64,000 bases of DNA from Thalassobacterium sedimentorum. Lineage in GTDB: Bacteria; Verrucomicrobiota; Verrucomicrobiia; Opitutales; Coraliomargaritaceae. Numbering within the stretch: the stretch's first letter is position 1; each line of letters opens with the position of its first letter. Below, piece after piece: positions 6,650 through 16,419 of the stretch. The stretch is taken from the NCBI RefSeq assembly GCF_031127905.1, contig NZ_JARXIC010000024.1, forward strand, positions 1 to 64,000, given 5' to 3'. Under the pieces are notes generated by a model, which saw nothing but the letters and a program-made list of their open reading frames with translations, was not told the origin of the DNA and ran no database searches. The translations under genes and the position numbers were made by a program.

Positions 6650-9376
6650 TTAGAATTCGCGACTCAAACTGATTCGGTACCGACGTCCTTCGAGATTGTA
6701 GAGTGAGGAGTCGTAGCCATCGGCAAAGGCTCCAGCTGCAAAAGGAGGTGGTGTATTACCTACATTATCTACGCCGAAGGTAAGTGTGGTGTTTGCCAGC
6801 CAGTCGTTAGATGTCTGGGGCCAGTGGTAACTGGCGACGAGGTCGAGAGTCGTCCATGCTTTTACTTCGCGTGGTTGATTTTCTGTGGTAAAGGCAATGT
6901 TGTCTTCAAGTGAATGGATATAGTTAAGCGTGCCTCCTAGTGTGAGTGATCCGCTTTGCCAAAGTAGTTCTAGATAGCCCTTGTACTCTGGAATGGAGCC
7001 GCGACCGATCACGTTGCCGCCTGACGCGCGTGGGTCGATTAGTTTACCCAGATAGTTGCTATAACTGGCATTCTCAGAAGCTTTTAATTTGTAGCTGAGC
7101 ACTTGGTTCACCCCCAGGGTCGCTTGCCAATAGCCATTGAAGCTTGGTTTTTTGTAGCGTACTTTATAGTCAATACCGTCAGTGATGGATTCGGAGGCGT
7201 TAAACCAGTTGGCAAACACCCCACTGAGTGCCTGTGTGTTGGGGTCTCGAATCACTGCTGCGTTTCCTATGTCGTTGCCGAGCGCAGCTTGATCGATAAA
7301 ATATTGTGCTCCATTAACGATGACATCCTCGGTTTTGATGTTATAGTAATCGATTGATAATAGCCATCCGCGGGTAGGATCTGGCTCGAATCGAATGCCA
7401 ATGTTCAGATTAATGGATTGTTCCGGATCCAGATCGGGATTGCCACTGACGATGGTGTCGATGCGAGCACTGTCTGAAGTGTAGCCCAGAGGGTCCTTGT
7501 AGATAGGGGATGTGGAAATGCCAGCTCCATAGCTTTCTGTAAGGGTTGGGGCGCGAAAGGAGGTGCCTAAACTCGTACGCAATTGAACTGTATTATATGG
7601 ACGGTAAACGAGGCCTGCTTTGTAAACGAGGGCGTCGTATTGATTGTCCCCTTGTATGCTGCCACTGGTAGGACGATCACTATAGTTTTCGTAGCGCGTC
7701 GAGAGGCTGACCGCTAGCTCATGCTGTGTGTCGGAAAAAATTGGAATCCAAGTCTCAGCAAAAAATGAGCTTACCTCACGCTGAGCGGAGTATGAGTTTT
7801 CCGCTGCGCCTCCCAGATTTTCGCCTGATTCGAATAAAGGATCAATTTCAACATCAATTGTTTCCTTGCGGTATTCGATTCCTGTAGCGAGTTGCACTGG
7901 GCCGTGTGAGAGTTCAAAGATTGAGGTCTTGGCTTTTAAGTCGTAGCTCCAGAATTTTTCGTTGTAATGATTACTTGGCTGACGAGCTGCACTCTGAAGC
8001 GCAGTTGCATTGTTGTAGCCGGGGCCAACGGCACCAGCGCTTGCGAATGGATTGAAAGCTCCGCTGTTGATGAGCTCAACTAATGCTGACTCATCGACAA
8101 TGCCAGTGTAATTGGCTTCTAAATCTGTTTGGATGTAGAGGGCAGCCGTTTCCCAATTCCATTCGCCAAGTTGTCCGCGTAGGCCTAGTAGCCCACGTAG
8201 TGCGGATTTTTGTTGCTCAATCTCTAGTTTACCGAGTTCGAGACTACGATAGTTGACCTGTTCTAATTCGGATGGAACGATACCAGCGGGGAGGTAGGGG
8301 CTGCTGCGTGCTGCTTCGAGTACTGTGGGGTGCACTGGGAAGCTGAAACCTGCAAAAGGAAAGGAGCCACCAAACCATGGAGCTGGAGCTAACCCGTTGT
8401 CGAAGACACTTTCAGTCCATAGAAATTCCCCCCAAACTTGTAGGTCTGGTTGAATGTCGTGAGTGAGGTGGGCCATTAGGCTGCTGCGTTCAACTTCGGG
8501 GACCGCAATGGCTTGCTGGCTGAAATTGTAGAGATCCTCGTTCGCGTTCCATGGACGATAGTCTGTCAGATTGCTTGGACTCGAAATCCCTTCCTTGAGT
8601 GTATATTCGCTGCCATCTACTTTGATCCTCCCAGGATAGGTGGGACTGCCTTGGTTTTGACCGCCTTGATCTCGGCGGTCAGCATCTGCAGAGCGCGCCC
8701 GATCTCGGGTAGCGATCGCGTTGCGCTGATACCAGCTACCGAAAAGCAAGAGGTGCGTTGATTCGTTGAGATCTTGTCCTGACAAAAATGAAATCGTCTT
8801 TTCCGATGCGTCCCCGTCTGAAGTGTCACTGTAGCTTGTATCCACTCGATTGCCGATATATTGATCCTGTAATAGCAGATTTACGGTTCCTGCAACTGCA
8901 TCCGAACCATATGCCACAGCAGTTCCCTCTGTGGCAACCTGCACTTCCCTGATCGCCATTGATGGGATTAGATTTAAATCGGCAAATCCACCATGTTGAA
9001 AACCAGTTGCACTATTGCCGCCAGAGCGTCGTCCATTGATCAGTGTCAGCGTAGATAAATTGCCAAGGCCATGAAGATTAGCACTTGCCGAACCGGTGCC
9101 GCTATTACTGTCATTCTCATTATTGCTGGCTCCATAAGAGAATGGCTGCTTGCGAATGGATTCGATCGCAGTGTACGTGCCCCATAGACTGAAGTGGGCA
9201 TTCTCAATCTCTGTCAGGGCGGTAGCATGCAGTTCTTCGGAAATTGGTAAATGACTGCCAGTGACGACAAATTCATCCAAAACCATTATCTCACCCTCGG
9301 CGACACTCTGAAGTGCTAGTTGCGTATTCGTAAGCGCGGCACATAAGGTGGGTAGCAAAAATCGTTTGTTTTTCAT
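6650..9376 (-). CDS. TonB-dependent outer-membrane receptor
   Basis: A 908-residue beta-barrel receptor of the outer membrane that takes up a ligand with energy from TonB. An N-terminal signal peptide is followed by an LDEFVVTGSHLP segment typical of the TonB-box/plug start. The plug domain includes LTLINGRRSGG and AYGSDAVAGTVNLLL, then a long barrel with aromatic-alternating strands and a terminal YRISLSREF ending in Phe, the outer-membrane insertion signal. Length is normal for the family. The ligand cannot be deduced. It is convergent with the YcaO-linked regulator, so shared transcription is excluded, although a functional link (uptake of a modified peptide or complex) is possible. A TonB-like protein is encoded at 10955-11617. 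Confidence 0.93.
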   Translation of the reverse strand: MKNKRFLLPTLCAALTNTQLALQSVAEGEIMVLDEFVVTGSHLPISEELHATALTEIENAHFSLWGTYTAIESIRKQPFSYGASNNENDSNSGTGSASANLHGLGNLSTLTLINGRRSGGNSATGFQHGGFADLNLIPSMAIREVQVATEGTAVAYGSDAVAGTVNLLLQDQYIGNRVDTSYSDTSDGDASEKTISFLSGQDLNESTHLLLFGSWYQRNAIATRDRARSADADRRDQGGQNQGSPTYPGRIKVDGSEYTLKEGISSPSNLTDYRPWNANEDLYNFSQQAIAVPEVERSSLMAHLTHDIQPDLQVWGEFLWTESVFDNGLAPAPWFGGSFPFAGFSFPVHPTVLEAARSSPYLPAGIVPSELEQVNYRSLELGKLEIEQQKSALRGLLGLRGQLGEWNWETAALYIQTDLEANYTGIVDESALVELINSGAFNPFASAGAVGPGYNNATALQSAARQPSNHYNEKFWSYDLKAKTSIFELSHGPVQLATGIEYRKETIDVEIDPLFESGENLGGAAENSYSAQREVSSFFAETWIPIFSDTQHELAVSLSTRYENYSDRPTSGSIQGDNQYDALVYKAGLVYRPYNTVQLRTSLGTSFRAPTLTESYGAGISTSPIYKDPLGYTSDSARIDTIVSGNPDLDPEQSINLNIGIRFEPDPTRGWLLSIDYYNIKTEDVIVNGAQYFIDQAALGNDIGNAAVIRDPNTQALSGVFANWFNASESITDGIDYKVRYKKPSFNGYWQATLGVNQVLSYKLKASENASYSNYLGKLIDPRASGGNVIGRGSIPEYKGYLELLWQSGSLTLGGTLNYIHSLEDNIAFTTENQPREVKAWTTLDLVASYHWPQTSNDWLANTTLTFGVDNVGNTPPPFAAGAFADGYDSSLYNLEGRRYRISLSREF

Positions 9377-9559
9377 TAGGAGAGGGCTGAACTGCTGTGC
9401 AGGTGAATACCTTAGTCATTATTGGGTATAAGGACTAATTTCGAGTAGGCTAGGTTATAGTTTGGTAAATGTGCTTCGTTATAATTATCGCTAATGGGTT
9501 TTGTTCGTTTAATAAGCTCAATGAGTTCATTATTGGTATGAGGACTGGTTCGTTTAGAC
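9377..9559. other. intergenic, upstream of TonB receptor
   Basis: An AT-rich stretch that should hold the receptor promoter on the minus strand. No convincing site beyond AT-rich hexamers is seen. Confidence 0.3.
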
Positions 9560-9588
9560 AAAAAAACGGCGTCGATTACTCGACGCCG
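9560..9588 (-). terminator. Rho-independent terminator of efp
   Basis: Perfect 9-bp arms CGGCGTCGA (9567-9575) and TCGACGCCG (9580-9588) with a TTAC loop. On the minus strand the stem is followed by a run of seven T. It lies 48 bp after the efp stop. Confidence 0.92.
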
Positions 9589-9636
9589 CTCACTTAGAGA
9601 GGGAGATCTTAATTTTGGAAGAATACCTATTATCTA

Positions 9637-10194
<558 letters not shown>

Positions 10195-10375
10195 GGGTAT
10201 TATTGGTTAAAAAACGTCTGATTTGTCAGTGAGCTGAGCCAGTGTCAAGAATCCCTCTATTTTAGATCGAATGTCGGCGTTTCGGCACAAATAAGACTCT
10301 GATTGGCACGATACACAGGAGTGGGAAATTAAAAATTGAATCGCTTTCGTCGCTAAGTTGGCTATATCAGTGGGT

Positions 10376-10882
10376 ATGGTAAATGAAGTTATCGAGTCAA
10401 TTTTACGCCTAATTGAGGCGGTTTTTGGCTATTCAATCGGAGAACCGGACTTCAATATTGTAGTGGGAATATGTGTATTTGCCTGGGTGTTGGCAGCGCG
10501 GGCCTTTATGGCCATTTTTTCAAGTAAACGTGGAATTCTGGCAGCTTTCTTTGCTTTTGCGATTCCAGTGACAATTGGGCTAGTTGGATACGCGATGGCG
10601 GAACTGTATGTGGTGCCATTGATGAAATCCTATGGCTGGAGAATCTTTGCCCTACCAAGTGCAGTGTTCGCATTATTTGTGTTTCTTTCCATTCTGTTGC
10701 TTGCGAAACGTGTTTGGGCGCTTTCTGCGGGGGTGAGTCTGTTTATTTATGTTGTTGCCACCGCGGCAGCGATTGGAGCCTACTTCGGAACGGAAGTGAC
10801 TCTAGGGGTGATTGAATATGGTGAAAATCAAATGGAGCAACGTGATCAACGGGTGAAGAGCGAGATTGATGCGCTTCTCTAG
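10376..10882 (+). CDS. hypothetical polytopic membrane protein
   Basis: A 168-residue protein (ATG 10376 preferred to an in-frame TTG at 10358). Four hydrophobic segments are visible: IVVGICVFAWVLAARAFM, AAFFAFAIPVTIGLVGYAM, FALPSAVFALFVFLSILLLA and AGVSLFIYVVATAAAIGAYF. A charged C-terminal tail follows (MEQRDQRVKSEIDALL). No catalytic motif or known family is recognised. It lies about 70 bp upstream of the TonB-like gene on the same strand, so the two may be co-transcribed. Confidence 0.75.
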   Translation: MVNEVIESILRLIEAVFGYSIGEPDFNIVVGICVFAWVLAARAFMAIFSSKRGILAAFFAFAIPVTIGLVGYAMAELYVVPLMKSYGWRIFALPSAVFALFVFLSILLLAKRVWALSAGVSLFIYVVATAAAIGAYFGTEVTLGVIEYGENQMEQRDQRVKSEIDALL

Positions 10883-10954
10883 GTTGAAAGCGCGGTCGCA
10901 TTGATGCTCGGACTTTGACAAAGTATGTTCGGCGGCACTTAAGTGGTAGCCAGC

Positions 10955-11617
10955 ATGCCAACATTTCAACCATCTCCCAACAGATCGTCTAGTTTTGGAC
11001 TCAGTCTATTATTTGGCTTTGGGGTGGCTTTGTTAATCATGTTGTTGGTGCCGCTGACTCAATTAATTCCGCCGCAGCGGGAATCGGTAAATGTAATTGA
11101 AGTGGCGGAGGTCGCCGCGCCGCCACCGCCTCCTCGCATTGAGGATTCACCGCCTCCTCCGGACTTGGAAGAGGCGCCGCCCCCTCCGGAATTGGAGGTG
11201 CCGCCTCCGATGCCGACACTGGAGCAGCTTGAGATTGCGCTCAATCCGGGCACGGGGGATCTAAGCGTGGCCTCCGGACTGGGCTTTGCAGTTGATTTTT
11301 CGACTGAATCGGTCGCTCAGTTGGAACAGCTTTTTGGTTTTGGCGAACTTGACGAAGTGCCACATCTTGTGCGTGAGGGACGTTTTCGCTATCCGCCCAA
11401 TTCCCCGCGTGGGCGCGGGGAGGCCTATGTCAAACTGCTCATATATGTTGAATCTGACGGTAGGATTTCCGTGCAAAAGGTAATCGACTACTCGCACCAG
11501 GAGTTCCTTGAGGCCGCGAAACGAATGGCTGAAGGCTCTCGCTTCTCACCCCCCATGCGAAATGGCTTGGCTGTGCGCTCACAGTATGAATGGCCCATCC
11601 GAATCCCCTTGAAGTAA
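10955..11617 (+). CDS. TonB-like energy transducer
   Basis: A TonB-family protein that would couple the inner-membrane proton motive force to outer-membrane receptors. Layout: one N-terminal membrane anchor (FGLSLLFGFGVALLIMLLVP), a periplasm-spanning acidic/proline-rich linker (repeated PPPPELE-type blocks, about 45-90), and a C-terminal domain with EAYVKLLIYVESDGRISVQKV and a final FSPPMRNGLAVRSQYEWPIRI typical of TonB C-terminal domains. The linker is Pro/Glu rather than the Pro/Lys seen in E. coli TonB. No exbB or exbD lies nearby. ATG 10955 was chosen over an in-frame GTG at 10943. Its partner could be the receptor at 6650-9376. Confidence 0.85.
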   Translation: MPTFQPSPNRSSSFGLSLLFGFGVALLIMLLVPLTQLIPPQRESVNVIEVAEVAAPPPPPRIEDSPPPPDLEEAPPPPELEVPPPMPTLEQLEIALNPGTGDLSVASGLGFAVDFSTESVAQLEQLFGFGELDEVPHLVREGRFRYPPNSPRGRGEAYVKLLIYVESDGRISVQKVIDYSHQEFLEAAKRMAEGSRFSPPMRNGLAVRSQYEWPIRIPLK

Positions 11618-11984
11618 TATTGGTAGTGTCTCAGGATTCGATCGCAAGAAGGGGGAATTCCTGCTCGCTTCTACGCCGGTCGGTGTGCTTTCTGCGATTT
11701 TGGGCCGCATCACTTTGCCTGTTTTGCGAGATAGCGACCAAAGGCATGCATGCGCGTAGGTGTATGAGCGCCTGTGTATGGGCATATAGCCACCACGGCA
11801 AAGTCGGGGCAAATTCATGAATTCTAGTAGGCAAATGCCTAGCCCCCGGATCACAAAGCGCAGGCTCCCGTCCACTGCGCTGTCCACCGTCAACAAGCCG
11901 CGAAAACGTCGATTCAGCCATTTCCCGCAGGCGTCGACCACCTCGGCTGCTGTCCTTTGTTTACGAGGCTGGATGGGTAGGCAC
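11618..11984. other. GC-rich non-coding block, possible repeat element
   Basis: A stretch of about 365 bp between convergent genes with overlapping open frames on both strands, none with a convincing start or known family. A 154-codon minus-strand frame runs through the RND-operon terminator and into the TonB-like gene, so it is unlikely to be translated. The block has a different texture from the neighbouring AT-richer intergenic regions and may be a dispersed repeat or structured RNA. Confidence 0.35.
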
Positions 11985-12020
11985 AAAAAACTCCCGCCGT
12001 TTTGAAGCTTGGCGGGAGTT
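11985..12020 (-). terminator. Rho-independent terminator of RND efflux operon
   Basis: Perfect 10-bp arms AACTCCCGCC (11989-11998) and GGCGGGAGTT (12011-12020). On the minus strand the stem runs into a T-run. It lies 29 bp after the RND stop codon. Confidence 0.92.
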
Positions 12021-12049
12021 GAAGCGTGTGTCTTCGAGCTCAAACTTCT

Positions 12050-15000
12050 TTACTTCAAGCGCTGTACTTTATGTGAGGACTTGGCGTATTTTTGAATGAT
12101 CACGTAGAACACGGGTGTCATGAAGATTCCGATCGCGGTGACGCCGAGCATGCCGCCGAAGACGGCGGTGCCTAGGGCCTGGCGCATTTCGGCACCGGCA
12201 CCTGTGGCAAATACGAGTGGGACTACGCCGAGGATGAAGGCGATGGCGGTCATCAAAATAGGCCGTAGGCGTAGGCGTGAAGCTTCGATTGCGGCGTCGA
12301 AGCGGTTCATGCCTTCGTCTTGCTTTTGTTTGGCAAACTCAACGATGAGAATGGCGTTCTTGGCGGCTAAGCCGATGAGTACGATGAAGCCGATCTGTGT
12401 TAAGATGTTGTTGTCAAATCCGCGTAAGGCAACGAGACCGATGGCGCCACTGAGACTGAGGGGGACGATGAGTATGATGGCCAGTGGTAGTGACCAGTTT
12501 TCGTATTGTGCCACGAGCACCAGGAAGACGAAGGCGATGGCCATCAGGAAGACGACGGTGCTGCCGCCGGCTTGCTTTTGTTGGTAGGCGAGATCGGTCC
12601 ATTCATAGTCCATGCCGGGAGGCAGAATCTCGGCAGCGAGTCGCTCCATAGTGGCAATTGAATCTCCGGAGGAGTAGCCGGGTGTGGTGGAGCCTTGCAC
12701 CTCGGCTGAGGAGAATAGGTTGTAGCGCACATAGCGGTCGGGGCCAGAGGAGTTCTTGAGTTCGACCAGGGAAGCGAGGGGCACGATGTCGCCGTTATTG
12801 TTGCGTGTCTTGAGGCTGTAAAGGTCTTCGGGTGTATCGCGAAACTTGGTGTCGGCCTGGGCGGTCACTCGGTAGGTGCGGCCGAGTAGGTTGATGTCGT
12901 TGACGTAGAGTGAACCGAGATAAATCTGCATGGTGCTAAAGATGTTATCGAGTGGCACATCCAGCATCTTGGCTTTGACGCGGTTCACATCGGCATAGTA
13001 TTGCGGCACCGAGGAGCGATAGGAGGTAAAAGTCTGCGTGATTGAAGGCTCGGCATTGGCCGCCATGGCGAGCTTCCATGCGGTTTGTTCGAGCACGGCG
13101 GGGCCGAGTCCGGCGCGGTCGCGCAGTTGCATCTTAAAGCCACCGCCGCTACCGATGCCGCGCACGGGTGGGGGCGGGATGACGAAGACGAAGGCTTCTT
13201 GAATGTCGCCTAGTTTTTGCCGTAGTTCGGCGATGATGGTGTCGCTATCGCGTCCGGATTCGAGGCGCTCCTCGAAGGATTCGAAGGGTGTGAAAATGGC
13301 CGCGGAGTTGGGACTATTGGTGAAGGAGGCACCATTAAAGCCAGCAAAGGCGACGGTGCCCTTGATGCCGTCGACAGTCATGATGGTATCGACGATGCTA
13401 CGCGTGAGCTCGTCGGTGCGCTGCAGTGAGGAGCCGTCGGGCAATTGGGCCACCACGATGCTGTAGCCTTGGTCTTGTGTCGGGATGAATCCGACCGGTA
13501 CTTTGCCAAAGCCAAACCAGGTGACTGCGAGTAGGCCGACATAGATAATGATGGCGGCGAAGCCGAAGCGCACGATGCGGCGAATGATGCCGGTGTAGCC
13601 GCGGGTGAATTTATCGAAGAACCAATTGAAGCCCTTGAAGAACCAGCCAAAGAGGAACATGTAAATGCGAGTGAAGCGGTCCTGCGGCGCATTACTCGGG
13701 CGCAGCAAAATGGCACCGAGTGCGGGGCTGAGGCTGAGTGATACGATGGTCGATATCACCACAGCGCCAGAGATGGTGAGCGCAAACTGTTGGTAGAATT
13801 GACCCGAGATGCCAGGGATGTAGGCGGTCGGCACGAAGATCGCGACCATCACTAAGGAGGTGGCGATTACCGCACCGGTGACTTCCGACATGGCGGCGAA
13901 GGCGGCTTCGCGTGGGCTCTTGCCCTCGTCGATATTACGCTGAATATTCTCCACCACCACGATGGCGTCGTCCACCACGATGCCGATCGCGAGCACGAGT
14001 CCGAAGAGTGTGAGGTTGTTGAGGGAAAAGCCCATGATCGCCATGGTGGCAAAGGTGCCGATTAGTGAGATCGGGATGGCGAGGAAGGGGATAATGGCAG
14101 CGCGCCAGGATTGTAGGAACACTACGATCACTAAGACCACGAAGAGTATGGCCTGAAGCAGGGTGATTTGCACTTCGTCGATCGACTGCTGAATGAACTG
14201 GGTGGGATCGTAAATGATTTTATACTCCAAATCATCTGGGAAATCTTTTTCCAGCTCAGCCATGGTGGCGCGTATTGCGCTCGCAGTCTCCAATGCGTTC
14301 GAGCCGGGACGTTGAAAGATCGGCATCGCGAGCGCGGGTGTTTTGGTGGCGTAGTTGACGATGCCATAGTCTTGTGCGCCGAGCTCGACTCGAGCGACGT
14401 CGCGTAAGTGTACGACTTCACCGTTCTGGCCTGTTTTGACGACGATGTCTTCAAATGCGGTCTCGTTGTCGAGGCGGCCGAGTGTGCTGACATTGTATTG
14501 AAAAGCATTGCCTTGGGTGGTGGGCGATTGCCCGATCACACCGGCGGCGACTTGCACGTTTTGCTCGCGCAGTGCTGCGACTACATCGCTGGGGATCATC
14601 GACAAGGAGGACAATTTTTCCGGGTTCAACCAGATGCGCATGGAGTACTCACGTGCTCCAAATAAGCGCACGTCGCCCACGCCTTGTATGCGGCGCAGCT
14701 GCTCGCGCACTTGAGTGATCGCGTAGTTACTGACGTAGAGATTATCGTAGGTGCCCCCCGGCGACATCATTTGCACCACCAGTAAGATGTCGGGGCTGTT
14801 CTTGGTGACGGTGACACCTGCGCTGCGAACTTCGTCGGGTAAGCGGGGCTCCGCAATGGCGACGCGATTTTGCACCAGCACCTGTGCCTGATCCAAGTCG
14901 GTGCCGAGCTCGAAGGTCACGGTAATGGCCAGTGAACCGTCCGCGGTGGAATTGGACGACATGTAGAGCATGTTTTCCACACCGTTGATCTCCTGTTCGA

Positions 15001-15199
15001 TCGGCGCGGCGACGGTGTTGGCGATGGTTTCCGGAGTGGCGCCGGCGTAGCTGGCGCGCACCACAACAGTCGGTGGCGCGACTTCTGGATATTGTGCGAT
15101 GGGCAGTGTCGGAAATGCGAGTATCCCGAGCACGGTGAATACGATCGATATGACGATCGCAAAGCGCGGACGCTTAATAAAAAAGTGAGAGAAATTCAT
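12050..15199 (-). CDS. RND multidrug efflux transporter, HAE1 (AcrB) family
   Basis: A 1049-residue inner-membrane proton/drug antiporter, the usual AcrB length. It starts with FFIKRPRFAIVISI, as HAE1 pumps do. The proton-relay residues are present: Asp-Asp in AIGIVVDDAIVVVEN (helix 4) and Lys in GLAAKNAILIVEFAKQ (helix 10). Two large periplasmic loops flank the helices, and the twofold repeat of the family is clear. It is the last gene of a minus-strand operon (outer-membrane factor, adaptor, pump) and is followed by a strong terminator. Substrates cannot be predicted. The upstream TetR-family regulator probably controls it. Confidence 0.96.
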   Translation of the reverse strand: MNFSHFFIKRPRFAIVISIVFTVLGILAFPTLPIAQYPEVAPPTVVVRASYAGATPETIANTVAAPIEQEINGVENMLYMSSNSTADGSLAITVTFELGTDLDQAQVLVQNRVAIAEPRLPDEVRSAGVTVTKNSPDILLVVQMMSPGGTYDNLYVSNYAITQVREQLRRIQGVGDVRLFGAREYSMRIWLNPEKLSSLSMIPSDVVAALREQNVQVAAGVIGQSPTTQGNAFQYNVSTLGRLDNETAFEDIVVKTGQNGEVVHLRDVARVELGAQDYGIVNYATKTPALAMPIFQRPGSNALETASAIRATMAELEKDFPDDLEYKIIYDPTQFIQQSIDEVQITLLQAILFVVLVIVVFLQSWRAAIIPFLAIPISLIGTFATMAIMGFSLNNLTLFGLVLAIGIVVDDAIVVVENIQRNIDEGKSPREAAFAAMSEVTGAVIATSLVMVAIFVPTAYIPGISGQFYQQFALTISGAVVISTIVSLSLSPALGAILLRPSNAPQDRFTRIYMFLFGWFFKGFNWFFDKFTRGYTGIIRRIVRFGFAAIIIYVGLLAVTWFGFGKVPVGFIPTQDQGYSIVVAQLPDGSSLQRTDELTRSIVDTIMTVDGIKGTVAFAGFNGASFTNSPNSAAIFTPFESFEERLESGRDSDTIIAELRQKLGDIQEAFVFVIPPPPVRGIGSGGGFKMQLRDRAGLGPAVLEQTAWKLAMAANAEPSITQTFTSYRSSVPQYYADVNRVKAKMLDVPLDNIFSTMQIYLGSLYVNDINLLGRTYRVTAQADTKFRDTPEDLYSLKTRNNNGDIVPLASLVELKNSSGPDRYVRYNLFSSAEVQGSTTPGYSSGDSIATMERLAAEILPPGMDYEWTDLAYQQKQAGGSTVVFLMAIAFVFLVLVAQYENWSLPLAIILIVPLSLSGAIGLVALRGFDNNILTQIGFIVLIGLAAKNAILIVEFAKQKQDEGMNRFDAAIEASRLRLRPILMTAIAFILGVVPLVFATGAGAEMRQALGTAVFGGMLGVTAIGIFMTPVFYVIIQKYAKSSHKVQRLK

Positions 15200-15238
15200 G
15201 GCTTGGTTCGGTAGTCGGTCAAAGAGGAGCGCGGAGGA

Positions 15239-16378
15239 TTATTGAGCCGCCGCTTGTGGATCCACCGTCATACCTGGACGGATGAATTGGATGCCGCTTA
15301 CAATGATGCGGTCTTCGGTGCTGAGGCCCGAGCGCACGATGCGTAGACCCTCATGTGTGGGGCCTAGCTCGAGTGTGCGGCGCTCGACGCTGTTGTCGTC
15401 TTTGAGTGCCCAGACATATTTGATGGTTTGGTCGGTGCCGATCGCTGTATCGGGAATGAGGATACGGTCGGCTTTTTCCGTGGTGGCGACACGTATGCGG
15501 GCGAAGAGCCCCGGTGTGAGGAATTCATCTTCGTTTTGGAACAAGGCACGCACAGTGAGTGTGGCGGTGTTGGGGTTGAGCTGATTACTGGAGAAGTTGA
15601 TGATGCCCTGGTGTGGATAGCCCTCTTCATCGTCGAGGCCCAGCCAAGCAGGGATTTGCGCATCGGAGTGACGGCCCCCAGTTTCGCCATTAAAATAGCG
15701 ACGCAGGCTGCGCAGGAAGGCACGTTCGTCGACTTCGTAGTAGGCGTAGATGGGGCTGTGCGGCACGATGGTCGTGAGTTCAGTTTCTGAGGCGACCACC
15801 AGATTCCCCACTGTGACTTCGCGGCGGTCGGCAATGCCGTCGATCGGTGCGATGACTTGCGTGAACTCGAGGTCCAAGTGAGCGGCTTCCAGCGAGGCGA
15901 TGGCGGCGGCGACATCGGCTTCCGCTTGCAGTGCTTCACTGTTACGAATGTCGGCCTCCTCTTGGCTGATCGCGTTGACTTCGATCAGCTTTTCAGCGCG
16001 CTTCAAGTTTGCTTTGGCGAGTGAACGCGCAGCTTCGGCTTGATTGACCTGTGCTTGCAGGCGATTGACCTGTGCCTGAAATGGGCGTGCATCGATCACG
16101 TAGAGCAGATCGCCGGCCTTTACTTTTTGTCCTTCAGTGAAGTGAATCGATTCGATGTAGCCACTCACACGCGGGCGCACGTCGACGATTTCGACCGCTT
16201 CCAGGCGACCGGTGTAGTCGGCATACTCAGCAATGTGTTGTTGCGTGGGGTTGGCGACTGGCACCGGCAGAGCTGCGTTGGCAGCGGGGGAGGCGGGGCT
16301 GGCGGCTTTATTATCGCAGCCGACGAGAGTGGCCAGTAAGGCTAGAGTGGATACGGCGAGGGAGAGTGGCTTATTCAT
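15239..16378 (-). CDS. RND periplasmic adaptor (membrane fusion protein, AcrA-like)
   Basis: A 379-residue lipoprotein adaptor bridging the pump and outer-membrane channel. The N-terminal signal ends in a lipobox (LATLVGC at about Cys22). The lipoyl-like half motif VRPRVSGYIESIHFTEGQKVKAGDLLYVID, an alpha-hairpin rich in Ala/Glu (QAQVNQAEAARSLAKANLKRAEKL), then EFTQVIAPIDGIADR and the beta-barrel follow the family order. It lies 39 bp upstream of the pump gene and is co-directional. Confidence 0.95.
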   Translation of the reverse strand: MNKPLSLAVSTLALLATLVGCDNKAASPASPAANAALPVPVANPTQQHIAEYADYTGRLEAVEIVDVRPRVSGYIESIHFTEGQKVKAGDLLYVIDARPFQAQVNRLQAQVNQAEAARSLAKANLKRAEKLIEVNAISQEEADIRNSEALQAEADVAAAIASLEAAHLDLEFTQVIAPIDGIADRREVTVGNLVVASETELTTIVPHSPIYAYYEVDERAFLRSLRRYFNGETGGRHSDAQIPAWLGLDDEEGYPHQGIINFSSNQLNPNTATLTVRALFQNEDEFLTPGLFARIRVATTEKADRILIPDTAIGTDQTIKYVWALKDDNSVERRTLELGPTHEGLRIVRSGLSTEDRIIVSGIQFIRPGMTVDPQAAAQ

Positions 16379-16419
16379 TGGTAGTGGTATTCTTTTTGAT
16401 TTTTAAAGTGGGAAGCAGC

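Noticed and set aside
11579-12043. 154-codon minus-strand frame
   Set aside because: It contains the RND terminator and overlaps the 3' end of the TonB-like gene; no recognisable protein features.
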